DNA of 64,000 nucleotides from Emcibacter sp. (lineage in GTDB: Bacteria > Pseudomonadota > Alphaproteobacteria > Sphingomonadales > Emcibacteraceae). The stretch spans positions 49,506 to 113,505 of the forward strand of contig JAKIUQ010000010.1 of the NCBI GenBank assembly GCA_021647465.1. Reading direction: 5' to 3'. Positions 25,160-33,737 of this stretch are shown here, in pieces. The notes beneath the pieces are model-generated. The model had not been told where the DNA came from, did not search any database, and saw only the letters and a program-made list of their open reading frames with translations. Each line of letters opens with the position of its first letter. Positions within the stretch are counted from its first letter, which is position 1. The position numbers were made by a program, and so were the translations under genes.

Positions 25160-26742
25160 GCCTCTTCTGCTTTTTTTAATTCTGCTGTTATGGCTTTACG
25201 ATCAACCTTGCCATTGGCATTTTTGGGCAGGTTTTTCCATTCTATCACCCTGTGCGGCACCATATAGGACGGCATCTCCGCCCGACAATAGGCCATAATT
25301 CCCTCGACATCCAGATTTGCCGTATCTTTTGCCGAAGCCACAATCCAGATTGCCTGCCCCAATTGATCATGCTCAATCCCGATGGCCGCAATTTCATCAA
25401 CCAGACCACTGGCATAAATAATTTCTTCCAACTCGGTCGGACTGGTGCGAAACCCTGATGTTTTTATCATCTCATCGCGCCGGCCCACAAAATACAGATA
25501 GCCATCCTCATCCTTTTTGACCCAGTCCCCAGACCATACGGCAATTTCCGGATTAGGCAGGCCAGCCACTTGCCCCGGCGCGGGCTTATACCGCTCATTG
25601 GTGCGAACGCTGTCATTCCAATAGCCCAAACCGACCAGAGCGCCCCGGTGAACCAGCTCACCCTCTTCGCCCACATCACAGATTGTGCCATCTTCTCTAA
25701 CCACAAGAATTTCCGCATTGGGAATGGCCTTGCCCATAGAACTGGGTATCCTGTCCACTTCGGACGGCGGCAGATAGGTTGAACGGAAGGCTTCTGTCAG
25801 GCCATACATCAAATATATATCACTTTTATGTAATATCTTGCGAAATTTACGGGTCACCGGAACCGGCATCCGTCCGCCGGTCGTCGCAATATAGCGAAGG
25901 GAATTCACCGCCTCTTCCGGCCAATCCAGATCAACCAACTGAACCCATAGGGGCGGCACACAGGTTATGCCGGTGATTTTATGCTTTACCGCTTGGCGAA
26001 TGACATCACGCGGCATAAGAAAATCCATTAAAACCACACTAGCCCCCACGGAAAAGGCCGTGGTCAATTGGCTAAGGCCCGCATCAAAACTTAACGGCAG
26101 GACGCTTAAAATCTTGTCTTCTGGTGTATTTTCCAGATAGCTGGCAACACTATCTGCCCCCGCAATCATATTACGGTGGGAAAGGATGACCCCCTTTGGC
26201 ATCCCTGTACTGCCCGAGGTATAAAGAATAGCCGCCATATCCGCATCGATCACATTATGAACAGGCTTGTCACAACCCCGCCCCTGCGCCAGAAAATCAT
26301 CATAACTGACAAGCCTTTGAGTCATCTCATAATCATTGTCAGGCATCTTTCCGGCCAGGATAATCAGCTCCAGATCCGGACAGTTTTTTAGCTCATCCTT
26401 CAGGGCCAGAAATCTATCGGGGCTGGTCACCAGAAACCTGACGTTGCAGTCTTTCAGAATATAGGCCACCTGACGGGCTTTCAGCCCCGGATTTACCGGC
26501 ACAAACACCCCGCCGGCATAGGCCGGGCCAAAAATTGCCGTAACCGTTTCAAACTGCTTTGGCAAATAACTCGCGACACGATCATCTTTAGTAAGGCCAC
26601 AGGCGATTAATCCCTGCCCAAAGGCCATGACATCAGCCGCAAGCCCCCCATAAGTCATTTCCTCTTTTTTGAAAATAACGGCGATTTTCTGTGAAGATTG
26701 CCCCACCTGCTTTAAAACAAAGTCTGAAAGATTAGTTGCCAT
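25156..26742 (-). CDS. Acyl-CoA/AMP-forming ligase, exosortase A-associated
   Basis: A 528-aa ANL-superfamily adenylating enzyme. The P-loop YTSGSTGMPKG, the A5 motif YGLTEAFRST, the A7 motif SGDWVKKDEDGYLYFVGR and the catalytic Lys in NANGKVDRKAI are all present. In XrtA clusters this ligase (TIGR03098) is thought to load an acyl or aminoacyl unit onto the small acyl carrier protein, here encoded divergently at 27808. It is the first gene of the leftward ligase-decarboxylase-amidotransferase unit. The 278-bp gap upstream is very AT-rich and shows no recognisable promoter motif. Confidence 0.88.
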   Translation of the reverse strand: MATNLSDFVLKQVGQSSQKIAVIFKKEEMTYGGLAADVMAFGQGLIACGLTKDDRVASYLPKQFETVTAIFGPAYAGGVFVPVNPGLKARQVAYILKDCNVRFLVTSPDRFLALKDELKNCPDLELIILAGKMPDNDYEMTQRLVSYDDFLAQGRGCDKPVHNVIDADMAAILYTSGSTGMPKGVILSHRNMIAGADSVASYLENTPEDKILSVLPLSFDAGLSQLTTAFSVGASVVLMDFLMPRDVIRQAVKHKITGITCVPPLWVQLVDLDWPEEAVNSLRYIATTGGRMPVPVTRKFRKILHKSDIYLMYGLTEAFRSTYLPPSEVDRIPSSMGKAIPNAEILVVREDGTICDVGEEGELVHRGALVGLGYWNDSVRTNERYKPAPGQVAGLPNPEIAVWSGDWVKKDEDGYLYFVGRRDEMIKTSGFRTSPTELEEIIYASGLVDEIAAIGIEHDQLGQAIWIVASAKDTANLDVEGIMAYCRAEMPSYMVPHRVIEWKNLPKNANGKVDRKAITAELKKAEEA

Positions 26743-27020
26743 AAGTCGTTAATTCTTTTTTATTATCGGATTTTTCAACAAGATATTGTACAAAAGTTAT
26801 AAAAATATGAATGATAGATACTATAAGAAAAATATTTTACGAACGACGCAAATTATAGTTAATAATACAGCAAGAGAAGAAAAAAATATTAAAAATATAA
26901 AATATTAAAACATAACTCTCAGTCATAGAAAAAATATGCGTATTTTATCTTTTTATCAATATTTGTCTTTCATAAGTTTATCTTGATTAATGCTCTGCTG
27001 ATTTAATTTTAAGGAACAGA

Positions 27021-27707
27021 ATGCTGAATTGGTTTAAGACTTCATATGCTCAAATTGGCATCTCAGGGACAATTTACTATTTAGCCGATATTATACTAAG
27101 AAAAATAAAAATCGGGTCAATATATCCCTATTGTTTTCTTTCTCAGCCGTTGTCCGCGCCTGCTAAAAAACTTCGTTTATCAAAAAATTACGCTGTTAGA
27201 AAAATTCAGCCTAACGATCCAAGGCTACTTGAAATACTGGCACCTTCCATATGTGATTACCGATTTGAGCAAAAGGCCATCTGTATCGGGGCGTATAAAG
27301 AAGAGACACTTACCGCATTATTATGGTTTACAACCGATGTTTATCATGAAGATGAGGTTCGAGCAGATTTCATTCCGCCCATAGATGCCTGCTGGGATTT
27401 TGGCGTTCATATAGAACCAGAATACCGCATGACACGCGCCTTCTCAAATTTGTGGGGCGCAAGCACCGTTATTATGAATGACATGGGCTATGAATACTCG
27501 CTGAGTAGAATATCAGCCTTCAACCACATTTCACTACATGCCCATATCCGCATGGGAGCCAAATTAGTTGCAAAAGCAGTATTCATTAATATTGGACCAA
27601 TACAAATAAGTCTCTCAAATACGAGACCATTGTTATATATTTCTTTTTTTAAAAACTCTCGGCCAATATTTCGCTTTCACAAAAATGACGAGAGCATAAC
27701 TATATAA
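27021..27707 (+). CDS. GNAT-like protein of the XrtA acyl-carrier cluster (family uncertain)
   Basis: A 228-aa soluble protein. The middle part (residues ~60-200) has the alternating beta-alpha pattern of a GNAT acetyltransferase: ICIGAYKEETLTALLWF, WDFGVHIEPEYRMTRAFSNLWGAS, then a Gly-Tyr and Asn-containing segment (GYEYSLSRISAFNHISLHAHIRMGA) like the acetyl-CoA-proximal region. A classical RxxGxG/A loop is not clear. AAGGAACAG lies upstream of the ATG. It is encoded just before the acyl carrier protein and may use acyl-carrier thioesters as donor. The function is inferred from fold and neighbours only. Confidence 0.6.
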   Translation: MLNWFKTSYAQIGISGTIYYLADIILRKIKIGSIYPYCFLSQPLSAPAKKLRLSKNYAVRKIQPNDPRLLEILAPSICDYRFEQKAICIGAYKEETLTALLWFTTDVYHEDEVRADFIPPIDACWDFGVHIEPEYRMTRAFSNLWGASTVIMNDMGYEYSLSRISAFNHISLHAHIRMGAKLVAKAVFINIGPIQISLSNTRPLLYISFFKNSRPIFRFHKNDESITI

Positions 27708-27807
27708 TGATTTACGTAATCCACATTATTCGTACTTTCATTAACTATTTTCTTGATGTATAGAAATAGGCTTTGGTAAATATACAAGACAAAATAAGGC
27801 GACTTTT

Positions 27808-28059
27808 ATGACAACAATTAATGACGTTAAAAACATATTAAGAGATACGCTACAAATTGGAGACAGGGCTGACGAACTTCAAGAAGACACGCCTTTGCTG
27901 GGCAATATTCCTGAACTTGATTCTATGGCGGTAGCCATGCTGATTACCGCAGTCGAAGAGCATTTCGATATTTTTATTGATGATGATGATATCAGCGCGG
28001 AAACATTTGAAACTTTTGGAAGCCTGTGCAATTTTGTAGAAGAAAAACTTTCTGAATGA
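27808..28059 (+). CDS. Acyl carrier protein, exosortase A-associated
   Basis: An 83-aa acidic four-helix carrier protein. The phosphopantetheine attachment Ser lies in IPELDSMAVAML (the DSL/DSM motif), followed by EHFDIFIDDDDISAETFETFGSLCNFVEEKL. It probably carries the unit activated by the divergently encoded AMP ligase. Its stop codon overlaps an ATG (ATGA at 28056-28059) that looks like the original start of the next gene, the alpha/beta hydrolase, so the two were probably translationally coupled. Confidence 0.9.
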   Translation: MTTINDVKNILRDTLQIGDRADELQEDTPLLGNIPELDSMAVAMLITAVEEHFDIFIDDDDISAETFETFGSLCNFVEEKLSE

Positions 28060-28159
28060 ACCGTATATATGGGGCAGGAAAATCTTAAATCCCTTTTACA
28101 TAAAAAGCAACTCCGGCAATATTTTTGCCCTGTATCATGCGCCGGATGATAAGCTGAAC

Positions 28160-28900
28160 TTGAAAAAAAACATTCTTTTCATTCCGCCCTTTGCGGAAGA
28201 ATTAAACAGATCCCGTCATATGATAACACGGCAAGCGCAGGATTTTGCCAAGGCAGGATACGGCGTTCTTATTCTTGATCTGTTTGGCACAGGGGACAGC
28301 GAAGGGACTTTTGGAGAGGCCACCATCGACATTTGGCAGCAGGATATCCTAGCCGCCATTACATGGTTAAATGAAACGTCAGAAACGCCTCCTATAATAT
28401 GGGCGATGAGAAGCGGCGCCCTCATCGCCACCGACCTTGTTCAACAAAATCCGGGCCTGACGGATCAAATGATATTATGGTCGCCTATTGGCAACGGCAA
28501 AAAATTCATCAATCAATATTTGCGCATAAAATTAGCCGCGGGAATGACGGAAAAATCAGAGGGCTCAAACCTCACCCTCAAAGATTTATGGGCCAAGCTG
28601 GAATCGGGTCAAAGCCTTGAAATAGCGGGCTATGATTTATCGCCTGAACTCGCCCATGGCTTTACTGAACTATCCCTTGGCCAAATAAAATTACCGTGCA
28701 AAATATCCGTTAAATGGATAGAAATATCCTTGGGCAGCAACCCATCACTTGCCCCGGCTTCTCAAAAAATCATCAACTTATGGCAAGAAAATGATATTGA
28801 TGTGAGGGCGGTTTCTGTGAATGATCCGGTTTTCTGGACATTGCAAGAACCAGAATGGGCTCATGACTATATTGATCAAACCCGGCAACTGCTTGAATGA
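28160..28900 (+). CDS. Alpha/beta hydrolase 2, exosortase A-associated (N-terminus frameshifted?)
   Basis: A 246-aa open frame from a TTG codon. It has PPFAEELNRSRHM, the hallmark of exosortase-associated hydrolase 2 (TIGR03101), then a serine-hydrolase fold with ILDLFGTGDSEG. The usual GxSxG nucleophile elbow appears as AMRSGA, so a nucleophile Ser is present in altered context. Upstream, the same frame keeps coding the expected N-terminus (NPFYIKSNSGNIFALYHAP) but has no ATG, GTG or TTG. The ATG at 28056, overlapping the carrier-protein stop, is in another frame that ends after 10 codons. One added A in the AAAA run near 28080 would join them. Probably a carrier-linked esterase or thioesterase. 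Confidence 0.75.
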   Translation: MKKNILFIPPFAEELNRSRHMITRQAQDFAKAGYGVLILDLFGTGDSEGTFGEATIDIWQQDILAAITWLNETSETPPIIWAMRSGALIATDLVQQNPGLTDQMILWSPIGNGKKFINQYLRIKLAAGMTEKSEGSNLTLKDLWAKLESGQSLEIAGYDLSPELAHGFTELSLGQIKLPCKISVKWIEISLGSNPSLAPASQKIINLWQENDIDVRAVSVNDPVFWTLQEPEWAHDYIDQTRQLLE

Positions 28901-29364
28901 TAAATTGCCCAAATTTTGCCATTTAAATCCATCATAAAAAATGCTATTAAAAATATACCCATCCCTGCTTTAAGGAAAAAGTTACAGGTTCTGATTTCTC
29001 TGCATGGTCATCTACTAGATAGGCAAGAACACCTGTCCGTTGTGCTGGTCGCGGCTTTATGCCGGTCTCATATACTAAAAATACAAAATACTCCTCCCCA
29101 AGATGGCAAGCCACTGCCCCCGGAAAAGGCCTTGTTTATTATTTAGTTGAATACCCAACAGGCAAGGAATGACGATGTATTACTCATCATTTCCATGCCA
29201 CTTTATGGCGTGCTGGGAATAAACCACTCATTGAATATATAGTCACCATAAGGCATGGCGCACCAGCTTTCACTGCTATAAATAACTTTTCATTGCCTTG
29301 TTATTTATTATGGACGATAGTAAATTATTAACCACAATTTCAAAATGGCATCAGGGAACAATCC
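28901..29364 (+). other. 464-bp gap without a convincing gene
   Basis: Between the hydrolase and the dipeptidase no frame gives a protein with a ribosome binding site or recognisable domain. A 76-codon TTG-started frame (28916-29146) shows no motif. Base composition is less AT-rich than true intergenic DNA nearby, so this may be a decayed gene; I cannot name it. No hairpin terminator was identified. Confidence 0.4.
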
Positions 29365-30558
29365 ATGCTCAAAAGAGAGATATTTAGAAAAACTGGCCTG
29401 TTTTTAATATTGGCCTTAATCATTCTGATATTAACCGCCTATTATCTCATTCTGCCCAGATATGCGGTTCATATGGATACCAAAATGAATAGCGCCACGG
29501 CTCACCCCCCTTACAGCGTGACCGGAGCCGCAAAAAATCTTCATGACAGCCTGATTGTAGCGGACTTGCATGCCGACTTTCTATTGTGGGACAGGGATTT
29601 TTTAAAAGAACATGATTATGGTCTGGTAGACTTGCCCCGGATGCAAAAAGGCAATCTTTCCCTTCAGGCCTTTACCATCGTCAGCAAAGTGCCAAAAGGC
29701 CTGAATATTCATAAAAATACCGCAGATACCGATCAAATAACCCTTCTTGCCTTTGCCCAGCATTGGCCGATAAAAAGCCTTTTCAGCTTAAAAGAACGTG
29801 CCTTATTTCAAGCCAAAAAACTTCATGAGTTTACAGAAAAATCCGGTGATCAATTTGTCATTATCAAAAGCAAACGCGATCTTGCTCATTTTGTGAATGA
29901 GCGAAATACCGGCAAGAAAGTCACCGCAGGTTTCTTGGGGCTAGAGGGCGCGCAAATATTGGAAGGTGATATTTCCAATGTGAAAATCATGTATGATGCC
30001 GGATTCCGCATGATGGCCGCAACCCATTTTTTTGATACGGAACTGGGCGGTTCTGCACATGGTATCTCCCTCGGCGGCCTGACAGACTTTGGTCGTCAGG
30101 TTTTTAAGGAGATGCAGGAACGCGGCATGTTGATTGATATTGCCCATGCCTCACCGGCCATGATTGATGATATTCTGGCCTTTGCCAGCATGCCAATTGT
30201 CTCTTCACACACCGGGGTGCGCGGCACATGCGATAATCAACGTAATTTAAGCGATGATCATATCAAAGGCATCGCAAAATCCGGCGGTGTGGTTGGCATT
30301 GGCTTTTGGGAAACCGCCGTCTGTGAAACCAGCGCCGCGGCCATTGTCAGGGCCATTAAATATGTCACCGGGCTCGTCGGCGTGGATTACGTGGCTCTTG
30401 GATCAGATTTTGATGGCGCCATTCAAACCCCCTTTGACAGCGGCGGCATGGCTTTAATTACGCAGGAGCTGTTAAAAAATGGCTTCTCTGAATCCGATAT
30501 ACGGAAGATTATGGGAGAAAATACCATAAGAGTTTTGGAACAGGTCTTGCCGGATTAA
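29365..30558 (+). CDS. Membrane-anchored dipeptidase (peptidase M19, renal dipeptidase family)
   Basis: A 397-aa protein with an N-terminal membrane segment (residues ~10-30), so the enzyme probably faces the periplasm. The M19 zinc motifs are present: DLHADFLLW (HxD), the bridging Glu in GLEGAQ, the metal His in DIAHAS and in SSHTGVRG, and GSDFDGAIQTPF near the C-terminus. The family hydrolyses dipeptides, including those with D-residues at the C-terminal position, and some members act on related amides. It stands alone after a non-coding gap with no clear operon partner. Confidence 0.9.
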   Translation: MLKREIFRKTGLFLILALIILILTAYYLILPRYAVHMDTKMNSATAHPPYSVTGAAKNLHDSLIVADLHADFLLWDRDFLKEHDYGLVDLPRMQKGNLSLQAFTIVSKVPKGLNIHKNTADTDQITLLAFAQHWPIKSLFSLKERALFQAKKLHEFTEKSGDQFVIIKSKRDLAHFVNERNTGKKVTAGFLGLEGAQILEGDISNVKIMYDAGFRMMAATHFFDTELGGSAHGISLGGLTDFGRQVFKEMQERGMLIDIAHASPAMIDDILAFASMPIVSSHTGVRGTCDNQRNLSDDHIKGIAKSGGVVGIGFWETAVCETSAAAIVRAIKYVTGLVGVDYVALGSDFDGAIQTPFDSGGMALITQELLKNGFSESDIRKIMGENTIRVLEQVLPD

Positions 30559-30603
30559 GTCGGCCTCTTTACGGCTGCCCGCCTGCTGACCGCAAGATAC
30601 CGC

Positions 30604-31242
30604 TTAATCAAGAGACTTTATCAAATTAACCAGAGAATTATCAGACCGGTCCCCCGATGCGTCTATCTCACGCAGGCTAAATTTAAGCCAAAACTGACCA
30701 TGTCTTTTGAACCCACAGGTTCCTGAAGTTTGGTCTATGCAGCCCTGCTTGATTTCCCGCATTGGCTGAATGATAACCAATGGTGCCTCGCTATATAATT
30801 GCCGACCCCTATATTCCTTCAGGTAAAGCATATTATCAGGATCGTCTGATCTGCGCTCTTTATCCCCAAGGGTCTTTCCAATCATGGCGTTGGTCGAATA
30901 ACCAAATTTCTTCAAGCTTTCAGTGTCTTCATAGCCTGATAAAAACTGATCTTTGAATATATCTTTCCAATTAAATTCCCGCAGACTTTTATCAACATTA
31001 CGCTGCACTTCAGGGCTTATCAGGGGTTTGATTTCCTGTTTTTCTTTCCGGGGCCGGATCACTATTCTTAGGGGCTCCGCTAAAGCAGAAGCCCCTGCCG
31101 CAAAACCAAGAGCGGGGTAAATTGCCCCTCCAACGATTAATCCGCAAAATATCAAGAGAATTAACATTGGTTGTAAAATTTTTCGCTTATACAAAAGTCG
31201 TCCTACATTTCTTATTATTTCAATAATATTAACGTAAAACAA
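30604..31242 (-). CDS. Hypothetical membrane-anchored protein
   Basis: A 212-aa protein with one hydrophobic N-terminal segment (residues ~25-52) and then a basic and acidic soluble part of ~150 residues rich in Lys, Arg, Glu and Asp (for example RIVIRPRKEKQEIKPLISPE). Two Cys (QGCIDQTSGTCGF) are spaced nine apart and may form a disulfide if the domain is periplasmic. I do not recognise a family. It is transcribed divergently from another unknown exported protein (31376-32119) across a 133-bp AT-rich gap, and the two may share control. Confidence 0.6.
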   Translation of the reverse strand: MFYVNIIEIIRNVGRLLYKRKILQPMLILLIFCGLIVGGAIYPALGFAAGASALAEPLRIVIRPRKEKQEIKPLISPEVQRNVDKSLREFNWKDIFKDQFLSGYEDTESLKKFGYSTNAMIGKTLGDKERRSDDPDNMLYLKEYRGRQLYSEAPLVIIQPMREIKQGCIDQTSGTCGFKRHGQFWLKFSLREIDASGDRSDNSLVNLIKSLD

Positions 31243-31375
31243 TCATTTATCAAAATAAAACATAAATAAAATGGGAGTAGGTGAGCGTTCCTTGAAGCTA
31301 TATGTCAAAAAATAAATATTTCTTTAACTTTACTATTCTATAGAATAAGCAATATTTATTTTATTCATTTGAACA

Positions 31376-32119
31376 ATGAGTCTTTTCAACGACATGATTT
31401 TGACGTTACGCGCAGCATTCATATTATTGATTGGCATAGTTTTTCCATCGGCATATGCCTTTGCCGGTATCATAAAGTCACCAGACAAGCAGGATGGTAA
31501 CTACGCCTTACATCATAGAATAATCATATATCATCATGCTGAAAAAAAACAGAACCCACAGAATAATATGGCTAGAAACCGCTATATAACGCAGACCATT
31601 CTAGGCGCCCCCGCAATCGGATCACCCTCAAAATTTAATAATATTTCCCGCCCTGACAATTCTGCAACTCTATTGCCTAAAAGTCAGAGGCTCGATATGC
31701 CCTATGCCGCTCTCTCACTTTCCCAGGACAATTTTATACTTGATAATAGCTTCAATAACGACAATACCATATCCACAGAAACATTTCTTGATAGTTTTAA
31801 GGATGACCCGAAATTCAGAACCATATATTTCACCTCAAAGGACTTGATATTCAGCTATAAAAATTCTGCCCGGAATATTATGAATTTAGGGTTTGATATG
31901 ACGGAAAGTGATTATATCAGGGCCTCCAGGTCAAATGAGATTTTAAATAAAAAATTCGAAAGACCGCCAACCGCCAGTGAGAGAAAGAATGCCGCCGCCG
32001 AATTTAGTAAACTTGTGCATTATACGGCTGAATCCTATAAAACAATCTTAATCGCGTTTCTCGCATTAATGGCGGCGTTATACTTAAGCTTTCGCTATAT
32101 TCTGAATAAATACATTTAA
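31376..32119 (+). CDS. Hypothetical exported protein with C-terminal membrane anchor
   Basis: A 247-aa protein. Residues ~8-31 look like a signal peptide (ending AYAFAG), and the C-terminus has a hydrophobic anchor (residues ~223-242, TILIAFLALMAALYLSFRY). The part between is Asn- and Ser-rich with few hydrophobic blocks. No domain is recognised. No strong Shine-Dalgarno sequence precedes the start; an in-frame ATG at 31394 is an alternative. Its stop overlaps the convergent cobA stop by 4 bp. Together with the divergent gene at 30604 it forms a pair of unknown envelope proteins. Confidence 0.55.
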   Translation: MSLFNDMILTLRAAFILLIGIVFPSAYAFAGIIKSPDKQDGNYALHHRIIIYHHAEKKQNPQNNMARNRYITQTILGAPAIGSPSKFNNISRPDNSATLLPKSQRLDMPYAALSLSQDNFILDNSFNNDNTISTETFLDSFKDDPKFRTIYFTSKDLIFSYKNSARNIMNLGFDMTESDYIRASRSNEILNKKFERPPTASERKNAAAEFSKLVHYTAESYKTILIAFLALMAALYLSFRYILNKYI

Positions 32120-32967
32120 CGTAAACTATTTTTCCCCTGAGGCTTTATAGCAGACACATCTGCATTCAAAACTTTACCTTCCATGGCACCAAGCCAATCA
32201 AGTCCAGCCCTCAGCTTAACATTTTCACCAAGAACAATCAGCGCAGGGGCCTGTATCTTCGCCCGCGCGGCCTCTACTGCGGCTTGTGACAAGGTTGTCT
32301 CCAGCACAATCTGATCCGTCGTCGTGCCTTTGCTTATTATCGCAACAGCCTCATCCGGCCGCCGGCCTGATTTTAAAAACTGCTCGCACATTAACTCTAT
32401 TCGGCTCAAAGCCATATATATGACAATGACGGGCGATGATTTTGCCAGTGAATCCCAGTCAATATCCTTGGCAAGGCCGCCGTCCTCTCCATGCCCCGTC
32501 AGAAAAGTCACCGCAGAATTTGTATGCCGGTCCGTAAGCGGAATGCCCGCATAGGCTAATCCGCCGATGCCTGCTGTGATCCCCGGCACAACACGAAAGG
32601 GAATATTTGACTTCACCAGATAGCGGGCTTCTTCACCGCCGCGCCCAAAAACAAAGGGGTCGCCGCCTTTCAGCCGCAGGACTCTATTTCCGGCCTTTGC
32701 ATGGGCGACCAGACGCTCCGAAATATCAACCTGCTTTTCTGAAGGCATGCCGCCCCTTTTACCGGCGAATTCAAGCACGGCCTTCCGATCTGCCATCTTC
32801 AATATTTCTTGACCAACCAAGGCATCATAAACAACAACATCAGCTTGCTGCAACGCCTTTAGGGTCAACAAAGACAGCAGCCCCGGATCGCCCGGCCCCG
32901 CCCCCGCCAGCCATACTGAGCCCGAGGTCATATCGGGCAAATTTTCAAATATATCTTCTATATTCAT
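32116..32967 (-). CDS. cobA: Uroporphyrinogen-III C-methyltransferase
   Basis: A 283-aa SUMT-type methyltransferase. Family motifs are clear: VWLAGAGPGDPGLLSLLTLKAL near the N-terminus, VVYDALV, LKGGDPFVFGRGGEEA and VVPGITAGIGGLAYAGIPLTDR. It adds two methyl groups from S-adenosylmethionine to uroporphyrinogen III to give precorrin-2, the branch point to siroheme and cobalamin. No CysG-type dehydrogenase/ferrochelatase domain is fused. It lies 38 bp after recO on the same strand and may be read from the recO promoter; the convergent unknown gene overlaps its 3' end by 4 bp. Confidence 0.92.
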   Translation of the reverse strand: MNIEDIFENLPDMTSGSVWLAGAGPGDPGLLSLLTLKALQQADVVVYDALVGQEILKMADRKAVLEFAGKRGGMPSEKQVDISERLVAHAKAGNRVLRLKGGDPFVFGRGGEEARYLVKSNIPFRVVPGITAGIGGLAYAGIPLTDRHTNSAVTFLTGHGEDGGLAKDIDWDSLAKSSPVIVIYMALSRIELMCEQFLKSGRRPDEAVAIISKGTTTDQIVLETTLSQAAVEAARAKIQAPALIVLGENVKLRAGLDWLGAMEGKVLNADVSAIKPQGKNSLR

Positions 32968-33005
32968 CTATATTCTCTTTTCTCACATATTCAGAAGCAG
33001 CATTT

Positions 33006-33734
33006 TTATACTGTTAAAAAATCAAGCAGCATCCGCCGGGCCTGCGGAATTTTTTTATTATGAGGGAAAAGTACGTAGCGTTCGAGAAAAAATTCGCTTA
33101 AGGATAAACCGGCGCGCACATCATTTCCTGTCACATTGCCGCCGCCCAATAAAAAGGGCGGCAAGGTTAATAATTTATCATGATAGGGCAGCCCTGCGCC
33201 CCGGCTAACCGCCCTGCCCGATTTGGGTGAGACATAGATTAAATCATCCGTCACGCCCGTTGCGGCGCAGCAGCCAAGATCTAACCCAAATCCCAATTCA
33301 GCTAGCAGTCCAATCTCCCAGCGCACCAGTAATGCGCCCCATGATTCAGGTTCCGGCCCGGCATGCTCCAGTGTATCCAGCAACATCTGAAGCCCTTCAT
33401 ACAGGGTATTATGTTCTTCTCTCTCTGCCAGAGAAACCGACAAGATGGCGCAAACACTGTTCAGCACCCCAAGCTTTGAGGGGTAATCCAGAAAGGATGC
33501 CGAACGGGCGTTGCGAAGTTCCGCCGCAAATGTACCCAACTGACTTTCGAGACGCCCGCGCCATTTCAGCGTCACCTCATTCCCGGGTTGCAATGTCCCG
33601 CGCTGCCGCCGCCCCATACCGCCCTTGACCAGACCCGCATGACGGCCATGCTGCGCCGTCATAACGTCAATAAGCGCATCATATTCACCATATTTGCGCA
33701 AAGAAATAATTATACCTTGATCATGAAATTCCAT
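33006..33734 (-). CDS. recO: DNA repair protein RecO
   Basis: A 242-aa protein with the N-terminal OB-fold signature (MEFHDQGIIISLRKYGEYDALIDVMTAQHGRHAGLVKGG) and the following RQRGTLQPGNEVTLKWRGR region typical of RecO. The C-terminal helical part includes LGFGLDLGCCAATG. RecO helps RecR load RecA onto SSB-coated single-stranded DNA in the RecFOR pathway. The length is normal. It starts 3 bp after the DUF3108 gene stop and is probably part of a valS-DUF3108-recO-cobA transcript. Confidence 0.92.
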   Translation of the reverse strand: MEFHDQGIIISLRKYGEYDALIDVMTAQHGRHAGLVKGGMGRRQRGTLQPGNEVTLKWRGRLESQLGTFAAELRNARSASFLDYPSKLGVLNSVCAILSVSLAEREEHNTLYEGLQMLLDTLEHAGPEPESWGALLVRWEIGLLAELGFGLDLGCCAATGVTDDLIYVSPKSGRAVSRGAGLPYHDKLLTLPPFLLGGGNVTGNDVRAGLSLSEFFLERYVLFPHNKKIPQARRMLLDFLTV

Positions 33735-33737
33735 AAT

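Noticed and set aside
28916..29146. 76-codon frame after the exosortase hydrolase
   Set aside because: TTG start without a ribosome site, no recognisable motif; recorded as part of the non-coding gap.
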